Below, piece after piece: positions 17,117-26,035 of a DNA stretch of 64,000 nt; the first letter of the stretch is position 1; every line of letters starts with the position of its first letter. The DNA comes from Afifellaceae bacterium (lineage in GTDB: Bacteria; Pseudomonadota; Alphaproteobacteria; Rhizobiales; Afifellaceae), in contig JANQKG010000007.1 in NCBI GenBank assembly GCA_028281235.1, positions 231,420 to 295,419 on the forward strand, written 5' to 3'. The notes below the pieces were generated by a model. The model did no database searches, was not told the DNA's origin, and saw only the letters and a program-made list of their open reading frames with translations. A program made the translations under genes and the position numbers.

Positions 17117-18403
17117 ATGACCCTGACAGTCCTCCGGAACGCGCGCCTGTTCGATGGCTTCGCTGAAGAGTTGCACGAGCCGATCGATATCGTGATCGAA
17201 GGCAATCGCATCCGCGAGGTCGTCGACGGGCAGGCCCCGCCGCTTGAGGCGATCGAGGTCGATGTCGGCGGCCGAACGATATTGCCGGGATTGATCGATG
17301 CGCACGTGCATCTGATGGCCGTGCATCTCAGGGCGGCGAACAATCTCGATTATCCCCTGACATTGATGACGGCGAAGGCGCTGCCGCGCATCAAGGCGAT
17401 GCTCGATCGCGGCTTCACCACCGTGCGCGACGTTGCGGGCGCCGATTTCGGCATCAGACAAGCGCTTGAGGAAGGGCTGATCATTGGTCCGCGCGCCTTT
17501 GTCGGCGGGCCCGGCCTCACGCAAACCGGCGGCCACGCCGATCACCGCCGCCGCACCGACAGCCGCCTCGACATCGACCGCAACGCCAATGGCGTGGACT
17601 GGTTCGCCCGCATCGTCGACGGGCCAGAGGCCATGCGCCAAGCCGTGCGCGACGAGCTGCGCAAGGGCGCCGACCACATCAAGCTGATGGCGTCGGGCGG
17701 CGTCGGCTCACCCAACGATTCCATCGACGACTATCAGTTCTCCGAGGAAGAGATTCGCATGGCCGCCGACGAATGCGCCATGCGCGGCTCATATGTCGTC
17801 GCACACACTTATGGCAGCACAGCCGTGCAACGCGCTGTGAAAAACGGCGTACGCACCGTGGAGCACTGCAACCTGATCGACGAAGAGACGGCGGCCGTCG
17901 TTCGCGATCACGACGCATTCGTCGTGCCGACCCTCGTCTGCTACGAGACCACCGAGAAGCACGGCGACGAACTCGGCCTGTCGCCTTACGTCATGAGCAA
18001 GCTGCGCTACGTCAACGATGCCGGCATCAAGATGCTTGAGATATGCGAGCGCGCCGGCACGCGCATGGGCTTCGGCACGGATCTGATGGGTGAGATGGAG
18101 TTTGCGCAGAGCCACGAATTCGTCATCCGCGCCAGGGTCCAGAAGCCGATCGACGTGCTGCGGTCGGCCACCTCGGTCAACGCCGAGATCCTCAAGAAAA
18201 GCGGCGAGCTTGGAACGGTCGCCCCCGGCGCGCTGGCCGACCTCGTCGTTGTCGACGGCAATCCGCTTGCAGACATTTCGCTGCTCGATGGGCAGGGCGA
18301 GAACCTGCCGCTGATCCTGAAGGACGGCCGCCTCTACAAGAACGACCTGCCGACCCGCCAGGCGGAGGGGGTGAGCCGCGCGGTTCACTCCATGGCGAGC
18401 TGA
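17117..18403 (+). CDS. Amidohydrolase, Xaa-Pro dipeptidase/imidazolonepropionase-like
   Basis: A binuclear-metal amidohydrolase of 428 residues. All expected ligands are visible: DAHVHL after ILPGLI (about residues 61-66), the Lys that is carbamylated in HIKLMASGG, His in VVAHTYG, His in TVEHCN and Asp in GTDLMG. This set and the overall length fit the prolidase-type carboxypeptidase group that cleaves N-acyl or N-carbamoyl amino acids and dipeptides. It heads a rightward operon with an MFS carrier and two peptide-type ATPases. With the divergent hydantoinase genes it could complete the hydrolysis of a ring-opened product. Confidence 0.88.
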   Translation: MTLTVLRNARLFDGFAEELHEPIDIVIEGNRIREVVDGQAPPLEAIEVDVGGRTILPGLIDAHVHLMAVHLRAANNLDYPLTLMTAKALPRIKAMLDRGFTTVRDVAGADFGIRQALEEGLIIGPRAFVGGPGLTQTGGHADHRRRTDSRLDIDRNANGVDWFARIVDGPEAMRQAVRDELRKGADHIKLMASGGVGSPNDSIDDYQFSEEEIRMAADECAMRGSYVVAHTYGSTAVQRAVKNGVRTVEHCNLIDEETAAVVRDHDAFVVPTLVCYETTEKHGDELGLSPYVMSKLRYVNDAGIKMLEICERAGTRMGFGTDLMGEMEFAQSHEFVIRARVQKPIDVLRSATSVNAEILKKSGELGTVAPGALADLVVVDGNPLADISLLDGQGENLPLILKDGRLYKNDLPTRQAEGVSRAVHSMAS

Positions 18404-18474
18404 GCGGCGCGGACCTCACCGCGACAGCCGAGCCGGCGCGCGTCGGACCTCGGCTGTTCGCAGCACTCTGCTTT

Positions 18475-19617
18475 GTGGCCATCTCCGGTCAGATCGGCTC
18501 GTTCATCTACCTTCCTGCGCTGCCGGCTGTGGCGGCTGAGTTCGGCACCGGCGAGGCTGGCGCGCAAGTCACCCTGACGGCCTACCTCATCGGAACCTGC
18601 GTCGGCTTTGCCGTCTACGGCCCGCTCTCCGACAGATTGGGACGGCGGCGCATGTTGGCGATCTCCGGCGCATTGTTCGTCGCCGCCAGCATTGCGTGCG
18701 CCTATTCCGGTAGCCTCGCGGCCTTGACCGCCGCCCGCGGCGCGCAGGGATTCGGGTCGGTCGCCGGGATCATCACGGCGCGCGCAACGATCCGCGACGC
18801 TTACCCGCCGGCACAGATGTCCCGCTACATATCCTTGCTGAGCGCAACGATGGCCGTTGCGCCGGCCATGAGCCCGGTGTTCGGCGCGCTGTTGCTCACA
18901 TTCATGGACTGGCGCCTGACCTTTCTGGCGGCGGCGCTGGTTGCTGCTGTCGCCATCGTACTGGCGCTTCTCGTCATGCCGGCCCGCAAACATGCCACCT
19001 CCGGCGCCGATATCCGCAACGGATTGCGCGACCTCCTCGCCTCGCCGACCTATCGCAGCTGTCTGGTGATAAGCTCCGCCACCAGCGGGGCCTTTATGAT
19101 CATGATGGCGGGAAGCCCGTTCGTCCTCATGGGCGCATATGGGCTTTCTGAGTTGGCTTATGCGATATCGATCGCGATGGTGCTTTTATGCTTCGCCCTT
19201 GTCGCGGCAGCCTTCCGGGGCCACATGGCGGCGCGCGGTGCACGACGGACAATGGCACTTGGCGTCGGACCGATGCTCGCCGGAGCGGCCGGCATGGTTC
19301 TCGTTAGCGCGCTTGCGCCGAATGTCGTTCTGCTCCTCTTGACGCTGATCCTGACGGTCGGTGCGATGGGACTCATCGTGCCCACCAGCACCGCGGCAAT
19401 GCTTGAGCCGCTGCCAACGCTTGCCGGAACCGCCACCAGCCTGGCGCTTCTGATCGCAACGCTCTTCGGAGCGCTCGCAGTGACCGCCTATGGATTGCTC
19501 GCCGCCGGCTCTTCCGCCGGATTTGCGATCTCCATCGCCGCTCTTTGCGTCGCAACCGCATTCGGCTGGTCTCGCCTTCCGCACCATGCGCCTTCGAGAG
19601 GGACAGCAACGCCATGA
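18475..19617 (+). CDS. MFS transporter, Bcr/CflA type (start uncertain)
   Basis: A major facilitator superfamily carrier of the Bcr/CflA drug-efflux type, at least 380 residues, with YLPALPAVAAEFG near the start and the loop motif GPLSDRLGRRRML. The GTG at 18475 cuts into the first helix. The frame continues upstream as a hydrophobic FAALCFVAIS segment with no ATG, GTG or TTG back to the preceding stop codon region. A CTG at 18400 overlapping the amidohydrolase TGA would restore a full first helix and couple translation. Its stop overlaps the next start (ATGA). It may export a product or import the substrate. Confidence 0.82.
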   Translation: MAISGQIGSFIYLPALPAVAAEFGTGEAGAQVTLTAYLIGTCVGFAVYGPLSDRLGRRRMLAISGALFVAASIACAYSGSLAALTAARGAQGFGSVAGIITARATIRDAYPPAQMSRYISLLSATMAVAPAMSPVFGALLLTFMDWRLTFLAAALVAAVAIVLALLVMPARKHATSGADIRNGLRDLLASPTYRSCLVISSATSGAFMIMMAGSPFVLMGAYGLSELAYAISIAMVLLCFALVAAAFRGHMAARGARRTMALGVGPMLAGAAGMVLVSALAPNVVLLLLTLILTVGAMGLIVPTSTAAMLEPLPTLAGTATSLALLIATLFGALAVTAYGLLAAGSSAGFAISIAALCVATAFGWSRLPHHAPSRGTATP

Positions 19618-20606
19618 GCGGAGGCGATAGCGACGCCGCGCTCCTCTCAATCCGCGGATTGCGCGTGGAGATGCAATCCGACGCACAGACTGCGACAGTC
19701 CTCAACGACGTGAGCATCTCAGTCAGTCCGGGCGAAGTCCTTGGCCTCGTCGGCGAGTCGGGCGCAGGGAAGTCCGTCACGGGCGCGGCGGTCATCGGCC
19801 TGCTTGAGCCGCCGCTCTGCAAGACCGCCGGCGAGATCTGGTTCGAGGGCCGGCGGATCGACACGCTGTCCCCGCGTGACATGCGTCGGCTACGCGGCGC
19901 GGGTATCGGCATGGTTTTCCAGGATCCGCTGACGGCGTTGAACCCCGTCTTCACGATCGGCCGCCAGCTTATTGAGACCATACGCGAGCACACCGGCATG
20001 GGGCACGGCGCGGCCACGGAGCGCGCCGTGGAGCTCTTGGACGAAGTCGGCATCCCCGCGGCGCGCGACCGACTGAGAAGCTATCCGCACGAATTCTCAG
20101 GCGGCATGCGCCAGCGTGTGGTCGTTGCATTGGCGCTTGCCGGCCATCCGCGATTGATTGTCGCCGACGAGCCGACCACCGCACTCGACGTGTCCATTCA
20201 GGCGCAGGTGATTGCGCTCCTGGTGCGGATTGCACGCGAGCTGAATGCCGGCGTGATATTGATCACGCATGACATGGGGGTCATCGCCGAGGCGGCCGAT
20301 CGTGTTGCGGTCATGTATGCCGGCCGCGTGGTGGAGATCGGTCCGGTCGCCGAGGTACTGGGCAGCCCGCGCCATCCCTATTCGCAAGGGCTCGTCAGCT
20401 CTATTCCCAATATCGGCACGCGGGTGGACATCTTACCGCAAATTCCCGGCGTCATGCCGCGCGTCGGCGCGCTGCCTGAGGGCTGCGCCTTTCACCCGCG
20501 CTGCCAGAAATGCTTGCCGGTTTGCACGCAAACGCCCCCCGACCAGCACATTTTGGCAAACGGCGTGGGCGTGGCCTGTTGGGCGGTCAGCGGACCACCG
20601 CAATGA
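19614..20606 (+). CDS. ABC transporter ATP-binding protein, DppD/OppD type
   Basis: An ATPase of 330 residues starting at the ATG that overlaps the MFS stop. Walker A is GESGAGKSV, the signature FSGGMRQRV and Walker [13 protein letters not shown], with the C-terminal [10 protein letters not shown] segment. It is paralogous to 6392-7366. There is no permease in this operon, so it most likely powers the divergently encoded permeases at 13.3-15.2 kb. The stop overlaps the start of the partner ATPase. Confidence 0.92.
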   Translation: MSGGDSDAALLSIRGLRVEMQSDAQTATVLNDVSISVSPGEVLGLVGESGAGKSVTGAAVIGLLEPPLCKTAGEIWFEGRRIDTLSPRDMRRLRGAGIGMVFQDPLTALNPVFTIGRQLIETIREHTGMGHGAATERAVELLDEVGIPAARDRLRSYPHEFSGGMRQRVVVALALAGHPRLIVADEPTTALDVSIQAQVIALLVRIARELNAGVILITHDMGVIAEAADRVAVMYAGRVVEIGPVAEVLGSPRHPYSQGLVSSIPNIGTRVDILPQIPGVMPRVGALPEGCAFHPRCQKCLPVCTQTPPDQHILANGVGVACWAVSGPPQ

Positions 20607-21643
20607 GTGCCCACACACGCGCTGAAACGCCAGCCGTCACGCCGCCCGACGAGGCGCTCGTCGTCGTCCGCAATCTGACGAAGACGTTCGACGTCTCCGC
20701 ACCCTTGGTAACGCGTGTTGTGGAGCGCCGTCCGCGTCAGATGATCAAGGCGGTCGCGGATGTATCGTTCGGAATCGCGCGCGGCCGCACGCTGGGGTTG
20801 GTCGGCGAATCTGGATGCGGCAAGTCGACGGTGGCACGCTGTCTCGCCGGCCTGGTCGCGCCGAGCGAAGGCGAGCTGAACTTTGCCGGCCATGTCCTTG
20901 AGGTCTCAGGCGCCTGGGACAGTGGATCACGGCGCGGCATTCAGATGATCTTTCAGGACCCCTACGCCAGCCTTAATCCGCGCTGGCGTGTGGAGCGTTC
21001 CGTGGGGGATCCGTTACTGGCTTTCGGCATCGTCGAGACACGCGCTGAGATGCGAAGGCATGTAGCCGGTCTGCTTGAGGAAGTCGGCCTGGCCGAAAGC
21101 GACGGCCGGCGCTATCCGCACGAATTCTCCGGTGGCCAGCGTCAGCGTATCGCGATCGCCCGAGCGCTGGCGAGCAATCCGGAATTCCTGATCTGCGATG
21201 AACCCACGTCGGCGCTCGATGTTTCGGTGCAGGCGCAAATCCTCAATCTGATGCGCCGGCTGCAGCGTGAGCATCACCTGACGTTTCTCTTCATCAGCCA
21301 TAACCTCGCCGTGATCGATCACATGGCAGATGATGTCGGCGTCATGTATCTCGGCCGCCTTGTGGAGCTGCAACCGAAGGACGCGCTCTTCAGCGCACCG
21401 CGTCATCCCTATACGCAGCTGCTCATCAAGACCGTGCCGAACGTGGACGCGATCGGACGAACAAGCGCGCCGCTGTCGGGCGAAGTGCCCAATCCGATGG
21501 ACCCGCCTTCCGGCTGTGCTTTTCATCCGCGCTGCCCGCTGGCGACCGACCGCTGTAGAAACGAGCGCCCTCTCCCGCTGCCGCTTGCAGGCGGAGGACA
21601 GGTGGCCTGCCATGCAGTGGAAGACCACCGCACGCTCACATAA
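20603..21643 (+). CDS. ABC transporter ATP-binding protein, DppF/OppF type
   Basis: The partner ATPase, 346 residues, starting at the ATG at 20603 that overlaps the preceding TGA. Walker A GESGCGKST, signature FSGGQRQRI, Walker B FLICDEPTSALD and the CAFHPRCP segment are present. The segment TFDVSAPLVTRVVER after the first strand resembles the same insertion in the first operon's DppF (VFDVSKPWLNRVLEG), supporting common origin of the two systems. Confidence 0.92.
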   Translation: MSAHTRAETPAVTPPDEALVVVRNLTKTFDVSAPLVTRVVERRPRQMIKAVADVSFGIARGRTLGLVGESGCGKSTVARCLAGLVAPSEGELNFAGHVLEVSGAWDSGSRRGIQMIFQDPYASLNPRWRVERSVGDPLLAFGIVETRAEMRRHVAGLLEEVGLAESDGRRYPHEFSGGQRQRIAIARALASNPEFLICDEPTSALDVSVQAQILNLMRRLQREHHLTFLFISHNLAVIDHMADDVGVMYLGRLVELQPKDALFSAPRHPYTQLLIKTVPNVDAIGRTSAPLSGEVPNPMDPPSGCAFHPRCPLATDRCRNERPLPLPLAGGGQVACHAVEDHRTLT

Positions 21644-21757
21644 CTATCGATGGGGAAAGCGTAGGCTTGTTGGTGTTCGGTCACGGCGCGGCAAAGGTCG
21701 TCTGCCACGCGCTGTCTGATTGACGCACCTCATTTTCTGAGTATATTTTTGCATGCT

Positions 21758-22801
21758 ATGAGTGACCTCCACCTGAGGAAGGTGACAGCGAGTCATGTCG
21801 CCAAGGCGGCTGGCGTTAGCCTGGCAACAGTCGACCGTGTGCTGAACAACCGCGCCGGCGTGCGCCATGAGACCCGCGAACGGGTCATGACGGCCGCCCG
21901 GCAACTCGACTTCAAGCGCAACGTTCACGCCGCCAATCTGGCGAAACAGCGGCGCTACCGTCTGCTGTTCATCCTGCCAAGTCGCGCAAGCGGCTTTGCG
22001 CAGAATCTGGAGCGAGCCGTGCGCGGCGCGCCTGCTGCATTCGCGCACGACGACATCAATGTCGTGGTGCAGCACGTCGACATGTCCGATGCCGCAGCGC
22101 TGGCGAAAGAGATCGAGGCCATCGACCCGGACGCGTGGGACGGCGTGGCCGTCAAGGCGAGCGACGCACCGGGCATACGTGAGGCGATTGACGAGAAGGT
22201 CGAGGCGGGGCTGCCGGTCGTGACATTGGTGACCGATGCCTCAAACAGTAAACGCCAGCACTTCGTCGGTATCGACAACATTGCCGCTGGCCGCGTCGCG
22301 GGCAGCCTTATGGGTCGGTTTCTCCCCAGGAAGCCGGCAAAAGTCGGGATCATCATCGGCTCCCTGCAGATGCGCGATCATGTGGAGCGCCGCATCGGCT
22401 TCGAGCAAGTGGTGATGGCCGAGCATCCGCACCTATCCGTGCTGCCCGTTGCGGAGAGCGACGACGTGCGCGAGGTCACGGAGCGGATCACCCGCGACAT
22501 GCTTGAGGCGAACACGTCGCTTGCCGGCATCTACTCCGCCAGCGCCGGCAATGTGGGCATCCTCAGAGCCCTCGAGAAAATCGACCCCGCGCGCCGCCCC
22601 GTGCTCATCGTGCACGAGCTGGCGCCGCCGGTTCGCAAAGCGCTCATTCAGGGCCAGATCGACGCAGTCATCAACCAAAACCCGGAGCACGAGGCGCGGA
22701 GCGCCGTTCGGGTGCTGAAGGCGCTCTCAGACGGGCATCCGATCGTGGAGAGCCAGGAGAAGATCCGCACCGACATCTTTCTGCGCGACAATCTGCCGTG
22801 A
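21758..22801 (+). CDS. LacI-family transcriptional regulator
   Basis: A sugar-responsive repressor of 347 residues. The N-terminal helix-turn-helix covers about residues 8-55 (VTASHVAKAAGVSLATVDRVLNNRAGV), with the hinge helix after it and a periplasmic-binding-protein-like effector domain to the end. I chose the ATG at 21758; a TTG three codons upstream is also in frame. The next genes, a sugar binding protein, two permeases and a GH43 enzyme, are the obvious targets, and a 16-bp palindrome in their promoter fits a LacI operator. Confidence 0.9.
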   Translation: MSDLHLRKVTASHVAKAAGVSLATVDRVLNNRAGVRHETRERVMTAARQLDFKRNVHAANLAKQRRYRLLFILPSRASGFAQNLERAVRGAPAAFAHDDINVVVQHVDMSDAAALAKEIEAIDPDAWDGVAVKASDAPGIREAIDEKVEAGLPVVTLVTDASNSKRQHFVGIDNIAAGRVAGSLMGRFLPRKPAKVGIIIGSLQMRDHVERRIGFEQVVMAEHPHLSVLPVAESDDVREVTERITRDMLEANTSLAGIYSASAGNVGILRALEKIDPARRPVLIVHELAPPVRKALIQGQIDAVINQNPEHEARSAVRVLKALSDGHPIVESQEKIRTDIFLRDNLP

Positions 22802-22845
22802 TCCAGGGGGAACACGCTCCAGAGCCGAGGCATGTCGCACGTTGT

Positions 22846-22861
22846 TGAGGTACGTAACTCA
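22846..22861. promoter_or_regulatory. Candidate LacI-family operator
   Basis: TGAG-G-TACGTA-A-CTCA is symmetric at 14 of 16 positions with a central CG, the usual form of LacI-family sites. It ends 33 bases before the start codon of the binding-protein gene and lies just after the LacI gene. The symmetry is seen directly; binding is inferred. Confidence 0.5.
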
Positions 22862-22894
22862 GTGATTGACTGACGAGTAAGGAGGAAATGTGTG

Positions 22895-24154
22895 ATGAAC
22901 ACGATGAAACAGATCGCCGGCGCAATGATGCTCGCCGGCTTGGTCGCCGGCACCGCTGACGCTGAGACGACGGTGAAAGTGCTTTCGATCAATCGAGATT
23001 CGCCGGAGTGGAAGCAAATCTACACGGACGCGATCACCGAGTACAACGCCGCCAATCCGGGCGTCACCGTTGAGATCGAATATATGGAGGACGAAGCGTT
23101 CAAGCAGAAGCTACCCACGCTCCTTCAGTCCGATGCCGCCCCCGACCTCTTCTTTTCATGGAGCGGCGGCGTCTTCTACGAGCAAGCGAGGCAAGGTTTC
23201 CTTCGTCCAATCACCGGCATGATCGGCGACGACTGGCGTGCGGAGGCCTCCGCCGGCGGCCTGGCGGCGCTGTCCTACGAGGGCGAGAATTACGGTGCGC
23301 CGGAGGCGGCCCAGAATGTCGCCATCTGGTACAACAAGGAGCTTGCAGCCAAAGCCGGCGTCGACCCGACTGCGATCAAAACCTGGGACGACTTCTTGGA
23401 GCAGGTGAAAGCAGTCAAGGACGCCGGCATCACGCCGATCATCGTCGGCGGACAGGACAAGTGGACGCTCCACTTCTACTACTCGATGCTTGCGATGCGC
23501 ATCATGGGCGGTGAAGGCATTCTGACGTCGTCGCTCGGTGAGAATGGCGGCTTCGACAATGAGGATTGGGTGCGCGTCGGTCAGGAATATCTGCGTCTGA
23601 TCGAACTTGAGCCTTTCCAAGAAGGCTATCTCGGCGTGAAATATGATCAGGCGACCGGCCTGTGGGGCGATGGCGGCGCGGTGTTCCACCTCATGGGCGA
23701 CTGGGACCTCGGCGCGCAGCGGGCTGCGTCGTCAAGCGGCGGCCTCTCCAACGAGCAATTGGGCATCATCCCGTTCCCAGCCGTTGAAGGCGGTCGCGGT
23801 GCGGTGACCGAAACGTTCGGCGGCGCCAGCGGCTTTGTGGTGACCAAGAACGCGCCGGATGAGGCGGTGGATTTCCTGCGCTACTTCATGGGGCCTGTCC
23901 CGCAGGAAAACGCGGCGCGCGGCGGCGTCTATATTCCCACGATTCCGACGGCCGCTCCCCTGGTTGAGGATTCCATCCTCAAGCAGTTCGCGGCGCTCGG
24001 CGGCAAGTCGACCTTCCATCAGCTGTTCCTCGATCAGGCGCTTGGCGCCGATCTCGGCGGCGCGGTGAACGACGTCTCCGCGCAGCTCGCCACCGGTGAC
24101 ATCACGCCGGAGGAAGCCGCGGCGATTCTCGAAGAGACCCGCCAGTTCCAGTGA
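22895..24154 (+). CDS. Sugar ABC transporter substrate-binding protein (family 1)
   Basis: A periplasmic carbohydrate-binding protein of 419 residues, SBP_bac_1 family. The ATG at 22895 follows GGAGG at about 22881 and begins a signal peptide (MNTMKQIAGAMMLAGLVAGTADA, cleaved before ETTVKV). Family segments include AAPDLFFSWSGG and NVAIWYNKELAAKAGV. It leads an operon with two CUT1-type permeases and a beta-xylosidase-like enzyme, so a xylose-containing oligosaccharide is a reasonable ligand guess. Confidence 0.9.
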   Translation: MNTMKQIAGAMMLAGLVAGTADAETTVKVLSINRDSPEWKQIYTDAITEYNAANPGVTVEIEYMEDEAFKQKLPTLLQSDAAPDLFFSWSGGVFYEQARQGFLRPITGMIGDDWRAEASAGGLAALSYEGENYGAPEAAQNVAIWYNKELAAKAGVDPTAIKTWDDFLEQVKAVKDAGITPIIVGGQDKWTLHFYYSMLAMRIMGGEGILTSSLGENGGFDNEDWVRVGQEYLRLIELEPFQEGYLGVKYDQATGLWGDGGAVFHLMGDWDLGAQRAASSSGGLSNEQLGIIPFPAVEGGRGAVTETFGGASGFVVTKNAPDEAVDFLRYFMGPVPQENAARGGVYIPTIPTAAPLVEDSILKQFAALGGKSTFHQLFLDQALGADLGGAVNDVSAQLATGDITPEEAAAILEETRQFQ

Positions 24155-24162
24155 TCCAAGGA

Positions 24163-24198
24163 GGCGCAGTCCGCAGCTTCGGCTTGCCGGACTGCGCC
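24163..24198 (+). other. Intercistronic stem-loop after binding-protein gene
   Basis: An 11-bp perfect inverted repeat, arms 24163-24173 and 24188-24198, with a 14-base loop. It lies just after the binding-protein stop codon and before the first permease, with no T run. Confidence 0.75.
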
Positions 24199-24224
24199 GC
24201 TTCCCCTTTGGGCAGAGCCAATCC

Positions 24225-25208
24225 GTGACCGCAGCGTCAGCCACGCATCACCCCTCTGCATCGGACGAGCGCTACGGCGCCGCGGCCTTCAGGCGGTTTC
24301 GCCAGAGTGGGAAGCTCACTCTGTTGCTCACTTTTCTTCCCCCGGCGCTGCTTATCTTCACGATCTTCGTGATGCTGCCGATGCTGAACGCCAGCTTCTT
24401 CTCACCGTACAAGTGGAGCGGCTACGGACCGGCACCGTGGATCTTCAACGCCGATACCGGGCAAACATTCGGCGACTGGGTTGGCTTGCGCAACTTTCAG
24501 CAGCTTGCCGGACATTCCGCCTTCGCGACCGCTGCGTCGAACACCTTCAAGATCATCCTGGTTTCCCTGTTCATCCAGCTGCCGTTGGCGCTCGTGCTGG
24601 CCCTGATGATCTACGAGAAGAGCTACGCCAACACGATCTTCCGGCTCATCTTCTTTGTGCCCTACATCCTGGCAGAGGTCGCGACCGGCCTGATCTGGAG
24701 CTTTGTGTTCGACGGGAATTACGGCCTTTCCCGAACGGCCACCGACGTTCTTGGTCTTGAAGAGGCGTTCTTCCCGCTGGCCGACAAAGACTGGGCATTC
24801 AACGCCATCCTCGCGGTCATCGTGTGGAAATATTTCGGCTTCCACATGATGATCTACATCGCCGGACTGCAGAACATCTCGCGCGACCTGATCGACGCAG
24901 CACGCATTGACGGCGCCACACCGCTTGAGATCGTCCGCTACATCAAGCTGCCGCTCTTATGGCCGGCGATCACGATCTCCATCTTCTATTCGGTTCTGGG
25001 CGCCTTGCAGGTGTTCGATATCGTGATGCCCATGACGGCGGGCGGCCCGTCGAATTCAAGCCACACGCTCGTCAGCTATCTCTACAATTTCGGCTTCATC
25101 CGCCTGCGCGTCGGCTTCGGCAGCGCGGTTGGCGTCGTGCTTTTCATCATCGGCATTGTGTTCGCGTTCACCTATCGCGGAACCGTCCAGCGGAGAATCG
25201 CGGCATGA
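24225..25208 (+). CDS. Sugar ABC transporter permease, MalF/UgpA type
   Basis: An inner-membrane permease of about 327 residues with six helices. The GTG at 24225 is the only reasonable start after the intercistronic hairpin; frames further upstream run back into the binding-protein gene. The EAA loop reads RDLIDAARIDGATPLEIVRYIKLP, typical of CUT1 systems. Its stop overlaps the start of the partner permease (ATGA at 25205). Confidence 0.88.
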   Translation: MTAASATHHPSASDERYGAAAFRRFRQSGKLTLLLTFLPPALLIFTIFVMLPMLNASFFSPYKWSGYGPAPWIFNADTGQTFGDWVGLRNFQQLAGHSAFATAASNTFKIILVSLFIQLPLALVLALMIYEKSYANTIFRLIFFVPYILAEVATGLIWSFVFDGNYGLSRTATDVLGLEEAFFPLADKDWAFNAILAVIVWKYFGFHMMIYIAGLQNISRDLIDAARIDGATPLEIVRYIKLPLLWPAITISIFYSVLGALQVFDIVMPMTAGGPSNSSHTLVSYLYNFGFIRLRVGFGSAVGVVLFIIGIVFAFTYRGTVQRRIAA

Positions 25209-26032
25209 ACCGTTTTGGCTGGCGAGATTTCTGGCGGATTTCGTTCCTGGTGCTGGTCTCGGCGCTGGTCGTGGTGCCACTTGTGGCGACCATTCTCGGC
25301 GGCTTCAAATCCGCCGGCGAATTGCGCGTTGAACCCTTTGGCCTGCCCTCTGTCTGGCGCTTGGAGTTCTACGGCGAGATCGTCGGGGATCTGCAGTTCT
25401 GGCGTTATTTGTGGAACTCGCTGTTCATCTCCGTCGCGACGGTCTTCCTCACGCTCCTTCTCGGCTCCATGGCGGCCTACACGTTCGCGCAGATTCGGTT
25501 CTTCGGATCGCGCTTCTTGTTCACGTATCTGCTGCTCGGGCTGATGTTTCCCTTCGCCGCGGCCATCATGCCGCTGTTTCTGACGGTCAGGAACCTGGGC
25601 ATTTTGGATACGTCATGGGGCGTCGTCCTGCCGCAGGCCGCTTTCGGCATGGCCTTCTCGGTGATGTTTTTTCGCACTTTCTTTGAGCAGATCCCGCCCG
25701 ATCTGTTCGACGCGGCCCGCATGGACGGATGCGGCTACATCCAGTTCTATTTTCGTGTCACGCTGCCCCTGTCGACGCCGATCCTTGCCACGATCGCGGT
25801 CTTTGTCTTCGTGCAAAGCTGGAACAATTACCTGCTGCCGCTGATCATGTTGAACGACCGCGCCGGCTATACGTGGACGCTCGGCGCCATGGATTATCGC
25901 GGCGAGTATATTCAGGATTGGAACCGCACGCTGGCCTTCGTCACGGTGACGCTGGCGCCGGCCGTCGTCTTCTTCCTTGCCGCCCAGAAATACATCGTCG
26001 CCGGACTGACCGGCGGCGCGGTGAAGGGCTGA
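25205..26032 (+). CDS. Sugar ABC transporter permease, MalG/UgpE type
   Basis: The second CUT1 permease, 275 residues, starting MNRFGWRDFWRISFLVLVSALVVV at the ATG overlapping the previous stop. The EAA loop is PDLFDAARMDGCGYIQFYFRVTLP. No ATPase gene follows; the next gene, four bases on, is a glycoside hydrolase. The transporter must borrow an ATPase encoded elsewhere, as is known for MsiK/UgpC-like shared ATPases. Confidence 0.9.
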   Translation: MNRFGWRDFWRISFLVLVSALVVVPLVATILGGFKSAGELRVEPFGLPSVWRLEFYGEIVGDLQFWRYLWNSLFISVATVFLTLLLGSMAAYTFAQIRFFGSRFLFTYLLLGLMFPFAAAIMPLFLTVRNLGILDTSWGVVLPQAAFGMAFSVMFFRTFFEQIPPDLFDAARMDGCGYIQFYFRVTLPLSTPILATIAVFVFVQSWNNYLLPLIMLNDRAGYTWTLGAMDYRGEYIQDWNRTLAFVTVTLAPAVVFFLAAQKYIVAGLTGGAVKG

Positions 26033-26035
26033 AGC

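Noticed and set aside
21685..21712. Weak GC-rich hairpin after the second DppF-type gene
   Set aside because: The arms need bulges and no T run follows, so it does not meet the standard for a terminator.
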